A DNA stretch of 64,000 nt from Deltaproteobacteria bacterium (GTDB lineage: Bacteria; Myxococcota_A; UBA9042; PHBI01), in assembly GCA_020632715.1 (NCBI GenBank), contig JACKFA010000001.1, forward strand, positions 992,001 through 1,056,000, given 5' to 3'. Position 1 is the stretch's first letter. The number at the start of each line of letters is the position of its first letter. The notes under the pieces were generated by a model. That model saw only the letters and a list, made by a program, of their open reading frames with translations. It made no database searches and had not been told where the DNA came from. Shown here piece after piece: positions 53,436 to 61,039 of this stretch. A program made the position numbers and the translations under genes.

Positions 53436-54197
53436 CTACTTCAGGTCGAAGGTGCAGTGGATGATGGTGATGATGTCCTTCTCGAGCGAGGTCGTGTCGT
53501 TGTTCCCGTCCCACGACGTCGCCGTCGAGTTCGCCGGGTTCACGTTGATGACCCCCATGTTCAGCTCGCGCAGGGACAGCTCGCGCGCCCCCCCGGCCGC
53601 CGCCTCGACCGTCCGCTCGGCCCGCGTCCGCGCGTCGCGGCTCGCCTCGGCGAGCTGCTCGATCTTCACGTCCGCGAGCTTCGTGTAGTAGTAGCTCGGC
53701 GCGTACGAGTCGACCGACACCCCCTGGTCGATGAGCCCGGTCACCTCGCGCGCGAGCCGCTCGACCAGGCTCACGTCGGTCGAGCGCACGATGACGCTCT
53801 GCCCGGTCGTGTAGCCCGTGCGCACGCGCCGCTGGATGCGGTCCTCCCCCGTCCCCTCGTAGGTCGTCTCGTAGACCTCGCTCCGGTTCACGGCCGAGGT
53901 GTGGATCTCCTCGTCCTTGACGCCCTTCGACTTCAGGAACGCCACGGTCTTGTCGACCTGCGCGCCCAGGTTCTTGAACGAGGTCACGAGGTCCGCGTCC
54001 GTCGACGTCACGCGCGCCTCCCACTCGGCGAGGTCCGAGACGATGCGCTTCTTCGCGGAGCCTGTGACGTCGACCGTGTGCGGCGCGTACGACTTCCATT
54101 CCGTGAGCGCGCCCGCGCCCACGACGGCCGCCACGATGAGCGCCGCCGACGGCGGCACCCACGCGAGGACCCTGACCCAACCCTTCTCGTCGGCCAT
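53436..54197 (-). CDS. SIMPL (DUF541) domain protein, membrane anchored
   Basis: 253 residues. ATG 54197 follows AAGGAG. One N-terminal membrane anchor or uncleaved signal (about 10-33) is followed by a periplasmic SIMPL/DUF541 domain: VDVTGSAKKRIVSDLAEWEARV, LGAQVDKTVAFLKSKGVKDEEI, VRTGYTTGQSVIVRSTDVSLV, GVSVDSYAPSYYYTKLADVK, ASRDARTRAERTVEAAAG. SIMPL proteins are periplasmic or outer-membrane proteins of poorly defined function, linked to envelope stress in some species. It is the last of three minus-strand genes (with the 54284 lipoprotein and the 55535 membrane protein), but has its own strong ribosome site after an 86-base gap. Confidence 0.88.
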   Translation of the reverse strand: MADEKGWVRVLAWVPPSAALIVAAVVGAGALTEWKSYAPHTVDVTGSAKKRIVSDLAEWEARVTSTDADLVTSFKNLGAQVDKTVAFLKSKGVKDEEIHTSAVNRSEVYETTYEGTGEDRIQRRVRTGYTTGQSVIVRSTDVSLVERLAREVTGLIDQGVSVDSYAPSYYYTKLADVKIEQLAEASRDARTRAERTVEAAAGGARELSLRELNMGVINVNPANSTATSWDGNNDTTSLEKDIITIIHCTFDLK

Positions 54198-54283
54198 GGT
54201 GGTGGTCTCCTTGTCTTGCCGAGTTCGCTCCCGGGAGCGCGCGGGCAACCGACGAGCCCCGGCCGCGATTCCACCGCTCGGAG

Positions 54284-55522
54284 CTACGGCGCGGGCGCCG
54301 CCTCGCCCTTCCCGCCCTCGCCCGGCTGCACCGCGACCGGCCGCGCGACGAACGCGCCGAGCACCGCGTGGGCGAACACGTCGCGCGCCTCCTCCTCGGC
54401 CCGACCACCCGAGATCACCGCGGCCACGTCGATGCAGCCGCCGTCCCCGAGGGGCAACACCTTGTTGTAGGCCTGCACGTCCTTCGTCGTGCCGTCCGCG
54501 CGCTTCTCGACCCGGTGCTGGTGCGACGCCCACATCGTGCGGTCCCCGTCCGTCACCTCGTAGACCTCGCCCTCGTCGGCCTCGTCGCCCTGCGCCCGCG
54601 CCGCCTTCGTCACGGCCTTGAGGCCGTCCTTCAGGTACTCGTCGAGGAAGTCGAGGTCGCACGTCGGGCGGCGCGTCGCGATGAGCGTGAATGCGTCGCC
54701 GCCGAGGTTCGCCATGTCCTCGCGCCCGACGACCAGCGTCACGCCGGGCCCGCAGGCCACGTCCCAGTCCGTCGCGTAGGGCAGGACGAGCAGGTAGCCG
54801 TCGACCTCGCTCTCGACCGCGAGGAGCTTCGGCGCCTCCCCGTCGTGCTCGACGAGCGGCGTCTGCCGGCAGCGCGGCGTCCGCGCGGGCGCCGTGGTCG
54901 TCTCGGGCGGCGTGATCGTCCCGAGCACGTCGAGCGCCATGTCGAAGCCCGGCGAGCGCGTGTAGTAGTCGAAGATCGAGAACCCGACGACCCACCCGTC
55001 GCGCACGAGCACGCCCGCCGACACCACGCGGAACTTCCCCTTCGAGACCGGCGAGTGCCCGTACTTCGCGTCCGTGAAGGTCGCGTAGGCCGCGGCCCCC
55101 CGCTTCATCGGCAGGTGCACGAGCGTCACGTGCTGCTCGACGGAGCTCCCGACGTACTCCTGCGCGGCGGCGTCCGCGAGGGCGTCGACCTTGGCGCGGA
55201 GCTCGTCCGGCGGGAGATCGAAGCCCGGCGGGCGCCCGAGGATCGTCATCCGCAGCGTCGCGCCGAGGTCGCCCGGCGCGACGAGCCGCGCGTCGGCCAT
55301 GTCGAACTGCACGCCCACCCGCGACTCGAGGGTCCAGGCCGGCGGGCGGCGCAGCTGCAGCACCCCGCCGCCGGCGAGCGGCACGTCCGAGGGGGTCCAC
55401 GTGGCGAGGCCCGGGGTCGGGAGCGCCTCGTCGGTGGACGCGCACCCGGAGACGAAGGCCGCGGCGGCGCCTCCGGCGACGAGGGAGGCGACCACGGCGG
55501 TCACGGCGGTTCGGCGGAGCAT
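54284..55522 (-). CDS. Lipoprotein of unknown function, 412 residues
   Basis: Signal peptide MLRRTAVTAVVASLVAGGAA with lipobox VSGC (Cys about 27), then a soluble mixed alpha/beta protein. The first half (PPAWTLESRVGVQFDMADAR, LRMTILGRPPGFDLPPDELRAK, AYATFTDAKYG, VVSAGVLVRDGWVVGFSIFDYY) has the look of a PsbP/Mog1-type lipoprotein fold; the second half (LLVLPYATDWDVACGPGVTLVV, DDRTMWASHQHRV-like) seems a second copy of a similar module. Four Cys in the second half could pair. No catalytic motif is visible. It lies 12 bases after the membrane-protein gene, so they are co-transcribed. Confidence 0.78.
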   Translation of the reverse strand: MLRRTAVTAVVASLVAGGAAAAFVSGCASTDEALPTPGLATWTPSDVPLAGGGVLQLRRPPAWTLESRVGVQFDMADARLVAPGDLGATLRMTILGRPPGFDLPPDELRAKVDALADAAAQEYVGSSVEQHVTLVHLPMKRGAAAYATFTDAKYGHSPVSKGKFRVVSAGVLVRDGWVVGFSIFDYYTRSPGFDMALDVLGTITPPETTTAPARTPRCRQTPLVEHDGEAPKLLAVESEVDGYLLVLPYATDWDVACGPGVTLVVGREDMANLGGDAFTLIATRRPTCDLDFLDEYLKDGLKAVTKAARAQGDEADEGEVYEVTDGDRTMWASHQHRVEKRADGTTKDVQAYNKVLPLGDGGCIDVAAVISGGRAEEEARDVFAHAVLGAFVARPVAVQPGEGGKGEAAPAP

Positions 55523-55534
55523 CGGGGGACCTCG

Positions 55535-56152
55535 TTACCGCGTCATCACGTCGCGGACGACCTTGCGGGAGAAGTTCGCGATCTGGAGGATCGGGTAGGG
55601 CGCGAAGATGGCGATCGAGAAGATCGCGGCGCCCGCGCCCGCGAGGCCGCCGATCCCCTCCACCGTCACCTGCGGTCCGCGCCCCGCGTGCTCGGACATC
55701 GCCATCATCGTGGTGATCGCGCTCTCGTAGGCGGGGCCGATCCAGGCGATCCAGATGATGGCGTTCACCACGAGGCCGACGAGCGCGGCGACGCCCCAGT
55801 AGACGCTCCAGGCGCGCGCCCAGCGGCGGTAGCCGAGCTGGCCGATGCCGATCGCGAGGAGGAGCGCCGAGAGGACGAGGAACATGAGGGAGGTGACGCC
55901 CGACGCGGTGTAGACGTCGGCGAGCTGCCCCTTCACGGCCTCGAAGGCCGCGGCGCCGGCGGCGTCGACGCCCTCGCCCTTCAGGGTGACGCCGCTCAGG
56001 CTCGCCCCGGCGAACCCGCCGCAGGAGCCGATGAGCGACATCAGGATCATGATGCTCGAGAACACGATCGACAGGACGCCGTAGACCTTCGGCGACCGGA
56101 TCGGGATGGTGGAAGTCGGCGGCAGTGGGGCGCTCGGGACGCTCGTGCTCAC
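55535..56152 (-). CDS. Four-helix membrane protein
   Basis: 205 residues with about four membrane segments (about 22-45, 85-107, 115-140, 160-190) separated by a soluble loop (LKGEGVDAAGAAAFEAVKGQ) after the first. Pro/Ser-rich N-terminus (PSAPLPPTSTIP). Similar in type to small DUF4064-like bacterial membrane proteins, but no family is assigned. GTG 56152 is supported by AGGAGC 8 bases upstream. First gene of the 56.1-53.4 kb operon; divergent from the CoA-binding protein gene. Confidence 0.78.
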   Translation of the reverse strand: MSTSVPSAPLPPTSTIPIRSPKVYGVLSIVFSSIMILMSLIGSCGGFAGASLSGVTLKGEGVDAAGAAAFEAVKGQLADVYTASGVTSLMFLVLSALLLAIGIGQLGYRRWARAWSVYWGVAALVGLVVNAIIWIAWIGPAYESAITTMMAMSEHAGRGPQVTVEGIGGLAGAGAAIFSIAIFAPYPILQIANFSRKVVRDVMTR

Positions 56153-56305
56153 GCGGTTCAGCTCCTGTCGGGGTGCGCTCGGGAGCGCGCATCAGACCCC
56201 GGGGACGCGCTTCCCGCAAGCGTTCCTTTCGCGCCGCCGTCGGGCGCGTGGCGCTTCCGCGCCGCGCCGCTTTGGGCCATGCTCCGCCCGGGAGGGCACA
56301 CGACC

Positions 56306-56758
56306 GTGTACGACGACGATCCAGAGCTGCGGCGCATCTTCCGGACCTGTCCGACCATCGCGGTCCTCGGCGCCCACGTCGAGCGCGGGCGGGCCGCCTT
56401 CTACGTGCCGGACTACCTCGAGGGGTTCGGCTACGAGCTCATCCCGGTGAACCCGGCGTACGTGGGCGAGCGCCTCTGGGGGAACCCGTTCGTCGCGACG
56501 CTCGCGGAGATCGAGCGCCCCGTCGACCTCGTGGACGTCTTCCGCCGCGGCCCGGCGGTCGCCGATCACCTCGACGACATCCTCGCGATGACGCCCCTGC
56601 CCCGCGTCGTGTGGCTGCAGCTCGGGATCAAGAACGACGCGGTCGCCGCCGCGCTCACCGCGGCCGGGATCGAGGTCGTGCAGGACCGCTGCATGCTCGC
56701 CGACCACCGCCGCCTCGGGCTCGGGCGCGTCGGCGCCCACGAGGGGAGCCCGCGGTGA
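56306..56758 (+). CDS. CoA-binding protein (YccU-like)
   Basis: About 150 residues, Rossmann fold of the CoA_binding_2 group (E. coli YccU): ELRRIFRTCPTIAVLGAH, AAFYVPDYLEGFGYELIPVNPAYVGERLWG, VDLVDVFRRGPAVADHLDDI, VVWLQLGIKNDAVAAALTAAGIEVVQDRCMLADHRRL. The C-terminal WLQ-G and DRC-HR words are diagnostic. GTG 56306 has GGAGG 10 bases upstream and matches the family start; an ATG 27 bases earlier is possible. Its stop overlaps the RlmI-like start (GTGA), so the two are coupled. Physiological role of the family is unknown. Confidence 0.88.
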   Translation: MYDDDPELRRIFRTCPTIAVLGAHVERGRAAFYVPDYLEGFGYELIPVNPAYVGERLWGNPFVATLAEIERPVDLVDVFRRGPAVADHLDDILAMTPLPRVVWLQLGIKNDAVAAALTAAGIEVVQDRCMLADHRRLGLGRVGAHEGSPR

Positions 56759-57957
56759 CGCCGCTCGTCCGGCCCTGGGCGCGGCCGCATCGCGTGACGC
56801 TCGCCCGGGACCTGCGCCGCGCGGTGAAGCGCGGTCACCCCTGGGTCTTCAGCGACGCCCTGCGCGGGCTCCCGCCCGACGCCGAGCCCGGCGATCCGGC
56901 CGTGCTCCTCGACAGCGGCAAGCGCGTGGTGGCGCACGGCTACGTCGATCCGGGCTCGCCGCTCGCCTTCCGCGTCGGCGACGCCGATGGGCGCGCCCCG
57001 CTCGACGACGCCTGGGCCATGGCCGGGCTCGAGCGCGCGCTCGCGCTCAGGGCGCCGCTCTTCGACGACCGCGTGACGACCGGCTTCCGCGCCGTCCACG
57101 GCGAGGGGGACGGGCTCCCCGGGCTCGTCGTCGACGTCTACGCCGACGTCGGGGTCGTGCGGTGCGACGGGCCCGCCGCCGAGGGCTTCTGGAACACGCA
57201 GGGCGTCGGGGCGTGGCTCGCCGGGCGGCTCGGGCTGCGGTCGGTGGTCGAGCGCTACCGGGCGCGCGGGGAGGCCTCCGGGCGGCAGCTCGTCGGCGAG
57301 CCGCCGACGGCGCCCGTGCCGTTCCTCGAGAACGGGATGCGCTTCACGGCGGACGTCGTGAACGGCCAGAAGACGGGCTTCTACCTCGATCAGCGCGACA
57401 ACCGCGCGCGCGTGCGGCGGCTCGCGGCCGGGCGGCGCGCGCTCAACGTCTTCGGCTACACGGGCGGCTTCTCCATCGCCGCGGGCCTCGGCGGGGCGAC
57501 GCACGTGACGACCGTCGACCGCGCCGAGCCGGCGGTCGCCGAGTCGGTGCGCCACTGGGCGCTGAACGAGCTCGCGCCGGACGCCCACGAGGGCGTCGTG
57601 GGCGACGCCTTCGAGGTGCTCGAGGCGGCGCGGAGCGGCCCCGGCTGGGACCTCGTCGTCCTCGACCCGCCGGCCTTCGCGACGTCGAAGAAGACGCTCG
57701 ACAACGCGCTCGGCGCCTACACGGCGGTCATCACGGCCGGCCTCCGCGTGGCGCGGCCGGGCGCGATCGTGGTCGTGGCGTCGTGCTCGGCGCACCTCGG
57801 GCTCACGGAGCTCGAGGGCTGCGCGGCCGCGGGGCTCACGAACACGCGGCGCCGCGCGGATCTGCTCGACATCGCAGGCCAGCCGCCGGACCACCCGGCG
57901 CCCCTCGCCTGCCCCGAGCTCCGCTACCTGAAGGCGCTGTTCCTGCGCGTCGAGTGA
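56755..57957 (+). CDS. RlmI-like class I SAM-dependent RNA methyltransferase
   Basis: 400-residue methyltransferase of the RlmI/YccW family (23S rRNA m5C1962 in E. coli). N-terminal PUA domain (about 10-85: VTLARDLRRAVKRGHPWVFSDAL, DPAVLLDSGKRVVAHGYVDPGS), then FRAVHGEGDGLPGLVVDVYAD, an EEHD-like linker and the SAM domain: VNGQKTGFYLDQRDNRARV (family signature), LNVFGYTGGFSIAA (motif I), VTTVDRAEPAVAES, and VVLDPPAFATSKK (motif IV). The late VASCSAHL carries the second conserved Cys region. GTG 56755 overlaps the previous stop. Exact target base is inferred from the family. Confidence 0.9.
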   Translation: MTPLVRPWARPHRVTLARDLRRAVKRGHPWVFSDALRGLPPDAEPGDPAVLLDSGKRVVAHGYVDPGSPLAFRVGDADGRAPLDDAWAMAGLERALALRAPLFDDRVTTGFRAVHGEGDGLPGLVVDVYADVGVVRCDGPAAEGFWNTQGVGAWLAGRLGLRSVVERYRARGEASGRQLVGEPPTAPVPFLENGMRFTADVVNGQKTGFYLDQRDNRARVRRLAAGRRALNVFGYTGGFSIAAGLGGATHVTTVDRAEPAVAESVRHWALNELAPDAHEGVVGDAFEVLEAARSGPGWDLVVLDPPAFATSKKTLDNALGAYTAVITAGLRVARPGAIVVVASCSAHLGLTELEGCAAAGLTNTRRRADLLDIAGQPPDHPAPLACPELRYLKALFLRVE

Positions 57958-57980
57958 CGCCGCGCGGCCTCGCTTTTTTT
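57947..57980 (+). terminator. Possible weak terminator
   Basis: CGAG...GCCGC-GCGGC...CTCG small nested pairing around the RlmI-like stop codon, followed by seven Ts (57974-57980). The stem is imperfect, but the T tract is otherwise very unusual in this DNA. Confidence 0.4.
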
Positions 57981-58014
57981 GCCAGCCCGGGCCGCCGATG
58001 CTGTAACGGAGCGG

Positions 58015-59343
58015 ATGAGCCCGCTACGTCTCGCCGCCTGCGTCTTCGCCGTCTACGCCCTCGTCGGCGTGATGATCGCCGCGTCGTCGTCCGCGTCGTC
58101 GGCCCCCGAGCTCCACCCGCCGGGCCCCGCGACCGCCTACGCGCTCGCGGAGACGCCGCTCCCGCCGGCGCCCTCGTCGCGGCTCTGGCTCCACGGCGAC
58201 GACTACGAGCCCGACGCCGCCCTCGGCGTCGGCCTCGGCGCGCGCGCGTTCGAGCTCCCCGGGACGCGCCTCGACGACGCCGCCTTCCTCGCGGGCGGCG
58301 ACCTCGTGGCGGCCACGCGCGTGACGCCCAAGGACGAGCTCCTCGAGCCGACGCTCCTCCGCGTGGAGCGCGTGGACCCCGCGGAGCGCCCAACCCTCGT
58401 CTGGGAGGCGGCGGCGCTCGGCGCGAGCCCCATCGGCCTCGCGGCCAGCGGCGATCGCGGGATCGCGGCGTGGACGCAGCGCGCCTACCCAGGCCGCGAC
58501 CTCGCCTTCGCCACCTTCGGCGGCGACGGGCCCGCGCGCGTCACGATCGTCCCGTGGCCCTTCGGCGCCGCCGAGGGCGCCGTCGCCCCGCGCGCGCTCG
58601 CGCTCGACGAGGGGGTGCTCGTGTGCGCCGGCACCGTCGACCGGGCGCCCGCCTGCGCGCTCGTCGACGCGGCGGGCGAGGCGACGCTCGGCCCCGAGCT
58701 GAAGGCGCTCTCGGGCGCGCGGCCGCTCACGCTCCTCCCGGCGCCGGGCGGCGGCGCCTGGCTCTTCGCCGAGGTCTGCGCGGACGCCGCGACCTGCCGG
58801 CGCGGGCGGCTCGTCCTCCAGACCCTCGACGCGAACGGCGCGCCCCACGGCGCGCACCGCCGGCTCGGCAACTTCGAGCTCGGGCGCGGGCTCGCGGCGG
58901 TCACCGTGGACGGCGGCGCCTTGCTCTTCGGCAAGCGACCGGGCGCGAAGAAGGGCGCCGCCTGGCTCATCGAGCCGCGGCGCATGAAGGAGCTCGAGGG
59001 TAAGTGGGGCCGCGCGGTGGGCGGCATGCGCACGGCCGAGGGCGCGGTCGTCGTGGAGATGGCCTCGCTCCGGATGCTCGACGGGCGGCCGGTCGCGTCG
59101 CTCCGCGCGCGCCGCTGGACGCGCTCGGACGGGCGGCTCCCGCGCGAGGCGTGGCCCGAGGGCGTGAAGGAGGCGATCCCGACCGCGACCGACCTCGACG
59201 TGCGGCCGATCCCCGGCGGCACCCTCGCCTGGGACACGAGCGGGCTCGGCGTCATCCGCGGCGTCGCGCTCCGCCACGTCGCGGGGCCCGAGACGACCGA
59301 GGCGGCGGCGCCGGATCCGCAGACCGCGCGCGCCGAACGCTGA
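58015..59343 (+). CDS. Exported hypothetical protein, 442 residues
   Basis: Unknown. N-terminal hydrophobic segment (LRLAACVFAVYALVGVMIAA) acts as signal peptide or anchor. The rest is repetitive strand-rich sequence with Gly/Ala-Trp words spaced about 45 residues (AWTQRAYPGRDLAFATFGG, ALDEGVLVCAGTVDRAPACALVDAAGEATL, LLPAPGGGAWLFAEVCADAAT, VTVDGGALLFGKRPG), the look of a beta-propeller. Cys pairs (VCAG...PACA; VCADAATC) may be disulfides. ATG 58015 follows CGGAG. C-terminus is Ala/Pro/Glu-rich. No enzymatic motif. Preceded by a T7 tract that may end the upstream operon. Confidence 0.75.
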   Translation: MSPLRLAACVFAVYALVGVMIAASSSASSAPELHPPGPATAYALAETPLPPAPSSRLWLHGDDYEPDAALGVGLGARAFELPGTRLDDAAFLAGGDLVAATRVTPKDELLEPTLLRVERVDPAERPTLVWEAAALGASPIGLAASGDRGIAAWTQRAYPGRDLAFATFGGDGPARVTIVPWPFGAAEGAVAPRALALDEGVLVCAGTVDRAPACALVDAAGEATLGPELKALSGARPLTLLPAPGGGAWLFAEVCADAATCRRGRLVLQTLDANGAPHGAHRRLGNFELGRGLAAVTVDGGALLFGKRPGAKKGAAWLIEPRRMKELEGKWGRAVGGMRTAEGAVVVEMASLRMLDGRPVASLRARRWTRSDGRLPREAWPEGVKEAIPTATDLDVRPIPGGTLAWDTSGLGVIRGVALRHVAGPETTEAAAPDPQTARAER

Positions 59344-59344
59344 C

Positions 59345-59372
59345 TTGACGCGCGGCCCCCGCGCCCTACCCT
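59345..59372 (+). promoter_or_regulatory. Sigma-70-type promoter of the TatD gene, leaderless
   Basis: TTGACG (59345-59350), 16-base spacer, TACCCT (59367-59372). The -10 ends 7 bases before ATG 59380 and no Shine-Dalgarno exists, so the transcript should start at or within 1-2 bases of the ATG. Confidence 0.6.
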
Positions 59373-59379
59373 CCCGCGC

Positions 59380-60195
59380 ATGAACGCCCAGCCCTCCTAC
59401 GTCGACGCCCACGCGCACCTCATCCACCCCGCCTTCGCCGGCGAGGAGGACGCGACCGCCGAGCGCGCCGCCGCCGCCGGGCTCGACGTGGTCATCGTGA
59501 ACGGGCTCGAGCCGCGCTCGAACCGCGCCGTCCTCGAGCTCTGCCGGCGCCACGACAACCTCCGGCCGGCGCTCGGGATCTACCCGGTCGACGCCATCGC
59601 GCGCCAGATCGACCGCGCCGCGTGGCCGCACCCGTTCGCGCCGCCCGAGCCCTTCGACACGGACGCGGAGATCGCGTTCATCGACGAGGTCGCCGCGACC
59701 GGCGAGCTCATCGCGGTCGGCGAGTGCGGCCTCGACGCCTACTGGGTCACCGACCACATGGCCGAGCAGGAGCGCGTGCTCGTCGCGCTCTGCGAGGTGG
59801 CGAAGCGCCACGACCTGCCGGTCATCCTGCACACGCGCAAGGCCGAGGCGCGGACGCTCGCCATCCTGAAGGAGCTCGGCGTCGAGAAGGCCGACTTCCA
59901 CTGCTTCGGCGGGAAGCTGAAGCTCGCGGTGGAGGTGGCCGAGGCCGGCTACTACCTGTCGATCCCGCCGGTCGTCGAGCGCGGCGAGTCGTTCCAGCGG
60001 ATGGCGGCGAAGCTGCCGCTCGACCGGATCCTGACCGAGACGGACTGCCCCTACATGGGGCCCGACAAGGAGGGCCGGAACGAGCCGGCCTTCGTCCCGC
60101 GCGGCGTCGTGGCGATGGCGCAGGCGCGCGGGATCACGGCCGACGCGATGGCCGAGGCCGTGCGCGAGAACTTCCGGCGCCTCTTCGGGGCGTAG
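59380..60195 (+). CDS. TatD-family metal-dependent hydrolase
   Basis: 271-residue TIM-barrel metallo-hydrolase of the TatD DNase family. Metal ligands: YVDAHAHLIH (HxH), GECGLDAY (Glu), VILHTRKAEART (His), FHCFGGKLKLAVEVAEAGYYLSIPP (His) and LTETDCPYMGP (Asp). Members have 3'-5' exonuclease activity and act in DNA repair or RNA quality control; some are general esterases. Length matches the family (about 260). Start ATG 59380 agrees with the conserved N-terminus and with the promoter spacing. Monocistronic and convergent with the hydrolase lipoprotein. Confidence 0.93.
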   Translation: MNAQPSYVDAHAHLIHPAFAGEEDATAERAAAAGLDVVIVNGLEPRSNRAVLELCRRHDNLRPALGIYPVDAIARQIDRAAWPHPFAPPEPFDTDAEIAFIDEVAATGELIAVGECGLDAYWVTDHMAEQERVLVALCEVAKRHDLPVILHTRKAEARTLAILKELGVEKADFHCFGGKLKLAVEVAEAGYYLSIPPVVERGESFQRMAAKLPLDRILTETDCPYMGPDKEGRNEPAFVPRGVVAMAQARGITADAMAEAVRENFRRLFGA

Positions 60196-60201
60196 CCCCT
60201 C

Positions 60202-61032
60202 TCAGGGCGCGAGCGTCGCGGCGAGGAAGTCGGCGACGGCCGTCATGGCCTCCGGGCGGGCGGCGAACATGCGCGTGCCGTGGTCGCCGGGATCGTACTC
60301 GTCGAAGACCCAGGCGGCGGGCGCGTTCGCCGCGAAGGCGGCGCTCCAGGCGCGCTCGGCGGTCGAGAAGACGAAGCGGATGGGGATCGCGTCGAGGACG
60401 GCGCGGTGGTCGGCGACCGCGTTCTGGTTCTCGGTGTAGCTGCCGCCGGTCAGGAAGACGATGGCCGCGGGGACCGGGCCCGTCACGGCGCCCGCGGCCG
60501 CAGCGACCGTGTAGTCGAGGACGCTCGTCGAGCCGTTCGAGGCGCCGACGAGGCCCGTCCGCGCGGCGTCCGTGGGGCAGCCGCTCGCGGCGAGGAAGGC
60601 GACGGCGGCCTCGACGTCGCGCTTGCCGTCGGGGCCGGTGTAGGCGGCGGTCGCGGAGCCCTCGGAGTCGCCCGCGCCGCGGCGGTCGACGTTCAGGACG
60701 GCGAGGCCCTTCGCGGCGAGCAGCTCGCGGAAGGCGGCCGGGTAGTTCGCGCGGTCGTTCGCGGGCGGGACCATGTGGAGGAGGACGACGGCCGGGGCGC
60801 CGGGGGCGGCCGCCGGGCGCCAGTCGGCCGCGAGGCGGACGCCGTCGGAGGTCGTGAAGGTGACGGCGCGCTCGGGCTCACCGCAGCCGATGGCGGCGGC
60901 GTCGGTGTCCGCGGCGGCGGTGTCCGCGGCGGTGCTGTCCGCGGCGACGCCGTCGGGCGCGCCGGCGCCGGAGGTCGAGCCGCAGGCGGCGAGGGCGAGA
61001 GCGAGGGAGAGGAGCGGGAGGATCGCGCGCAT
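60202..61032 (-). CDS. Alpha/beta hydrolase lipoprotein
   Basis: 276 residues. Lipoprotein signal MRAILPLLSLALALAAC (Cys 17), short Ala/Asp/Thr repeat spacer (AADTAAADTDAAA), then an alpha/beta hydrolase related to dienelactone hydrolase/CocE-like enzymes: VVLLHMVPPANDRANYPAAF (oxyanion region), LNVDRRGAGDSEG, nucleophile LVGASNGSTSVLDY, and a C-terminal His in DPGDHGTRMFAA. The acid is probably in the preceding VFSTAERAW segment (Glu rather than Asp). Localised to a membrane surface. Followed by the M1-like lipoprotein gene on the same strand, separated by 7 bases from its stop, so likely one transcript with it. Confidence 0.85.
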   Translation of the reverse strand: MRAILPLLSLALALAACGSTSGAGAPDGVAADSTAADTAAADTDAAAIGCGEPERAVTFTTSDGVRLAADWRPAAAPGAPAVVLLHMVPPANDRANYPAAFRELLAAKGLAVLNVDRRGAGDSEGSATAAYTGPDGKRDVEAAVAFLAASGCPTDAARTGLVGASNGSTSVLDYTVAAAAGAVTGPVPAAIVFLTGGSYTENQNAVADHRAVLDAIPIRFVFSTAERAWSAAFAANAPAAWVFDEYDPGDHGTRMFAARPEAMTAVADFLAATLAP

Positions 61033-61039
61033 GGCGGCA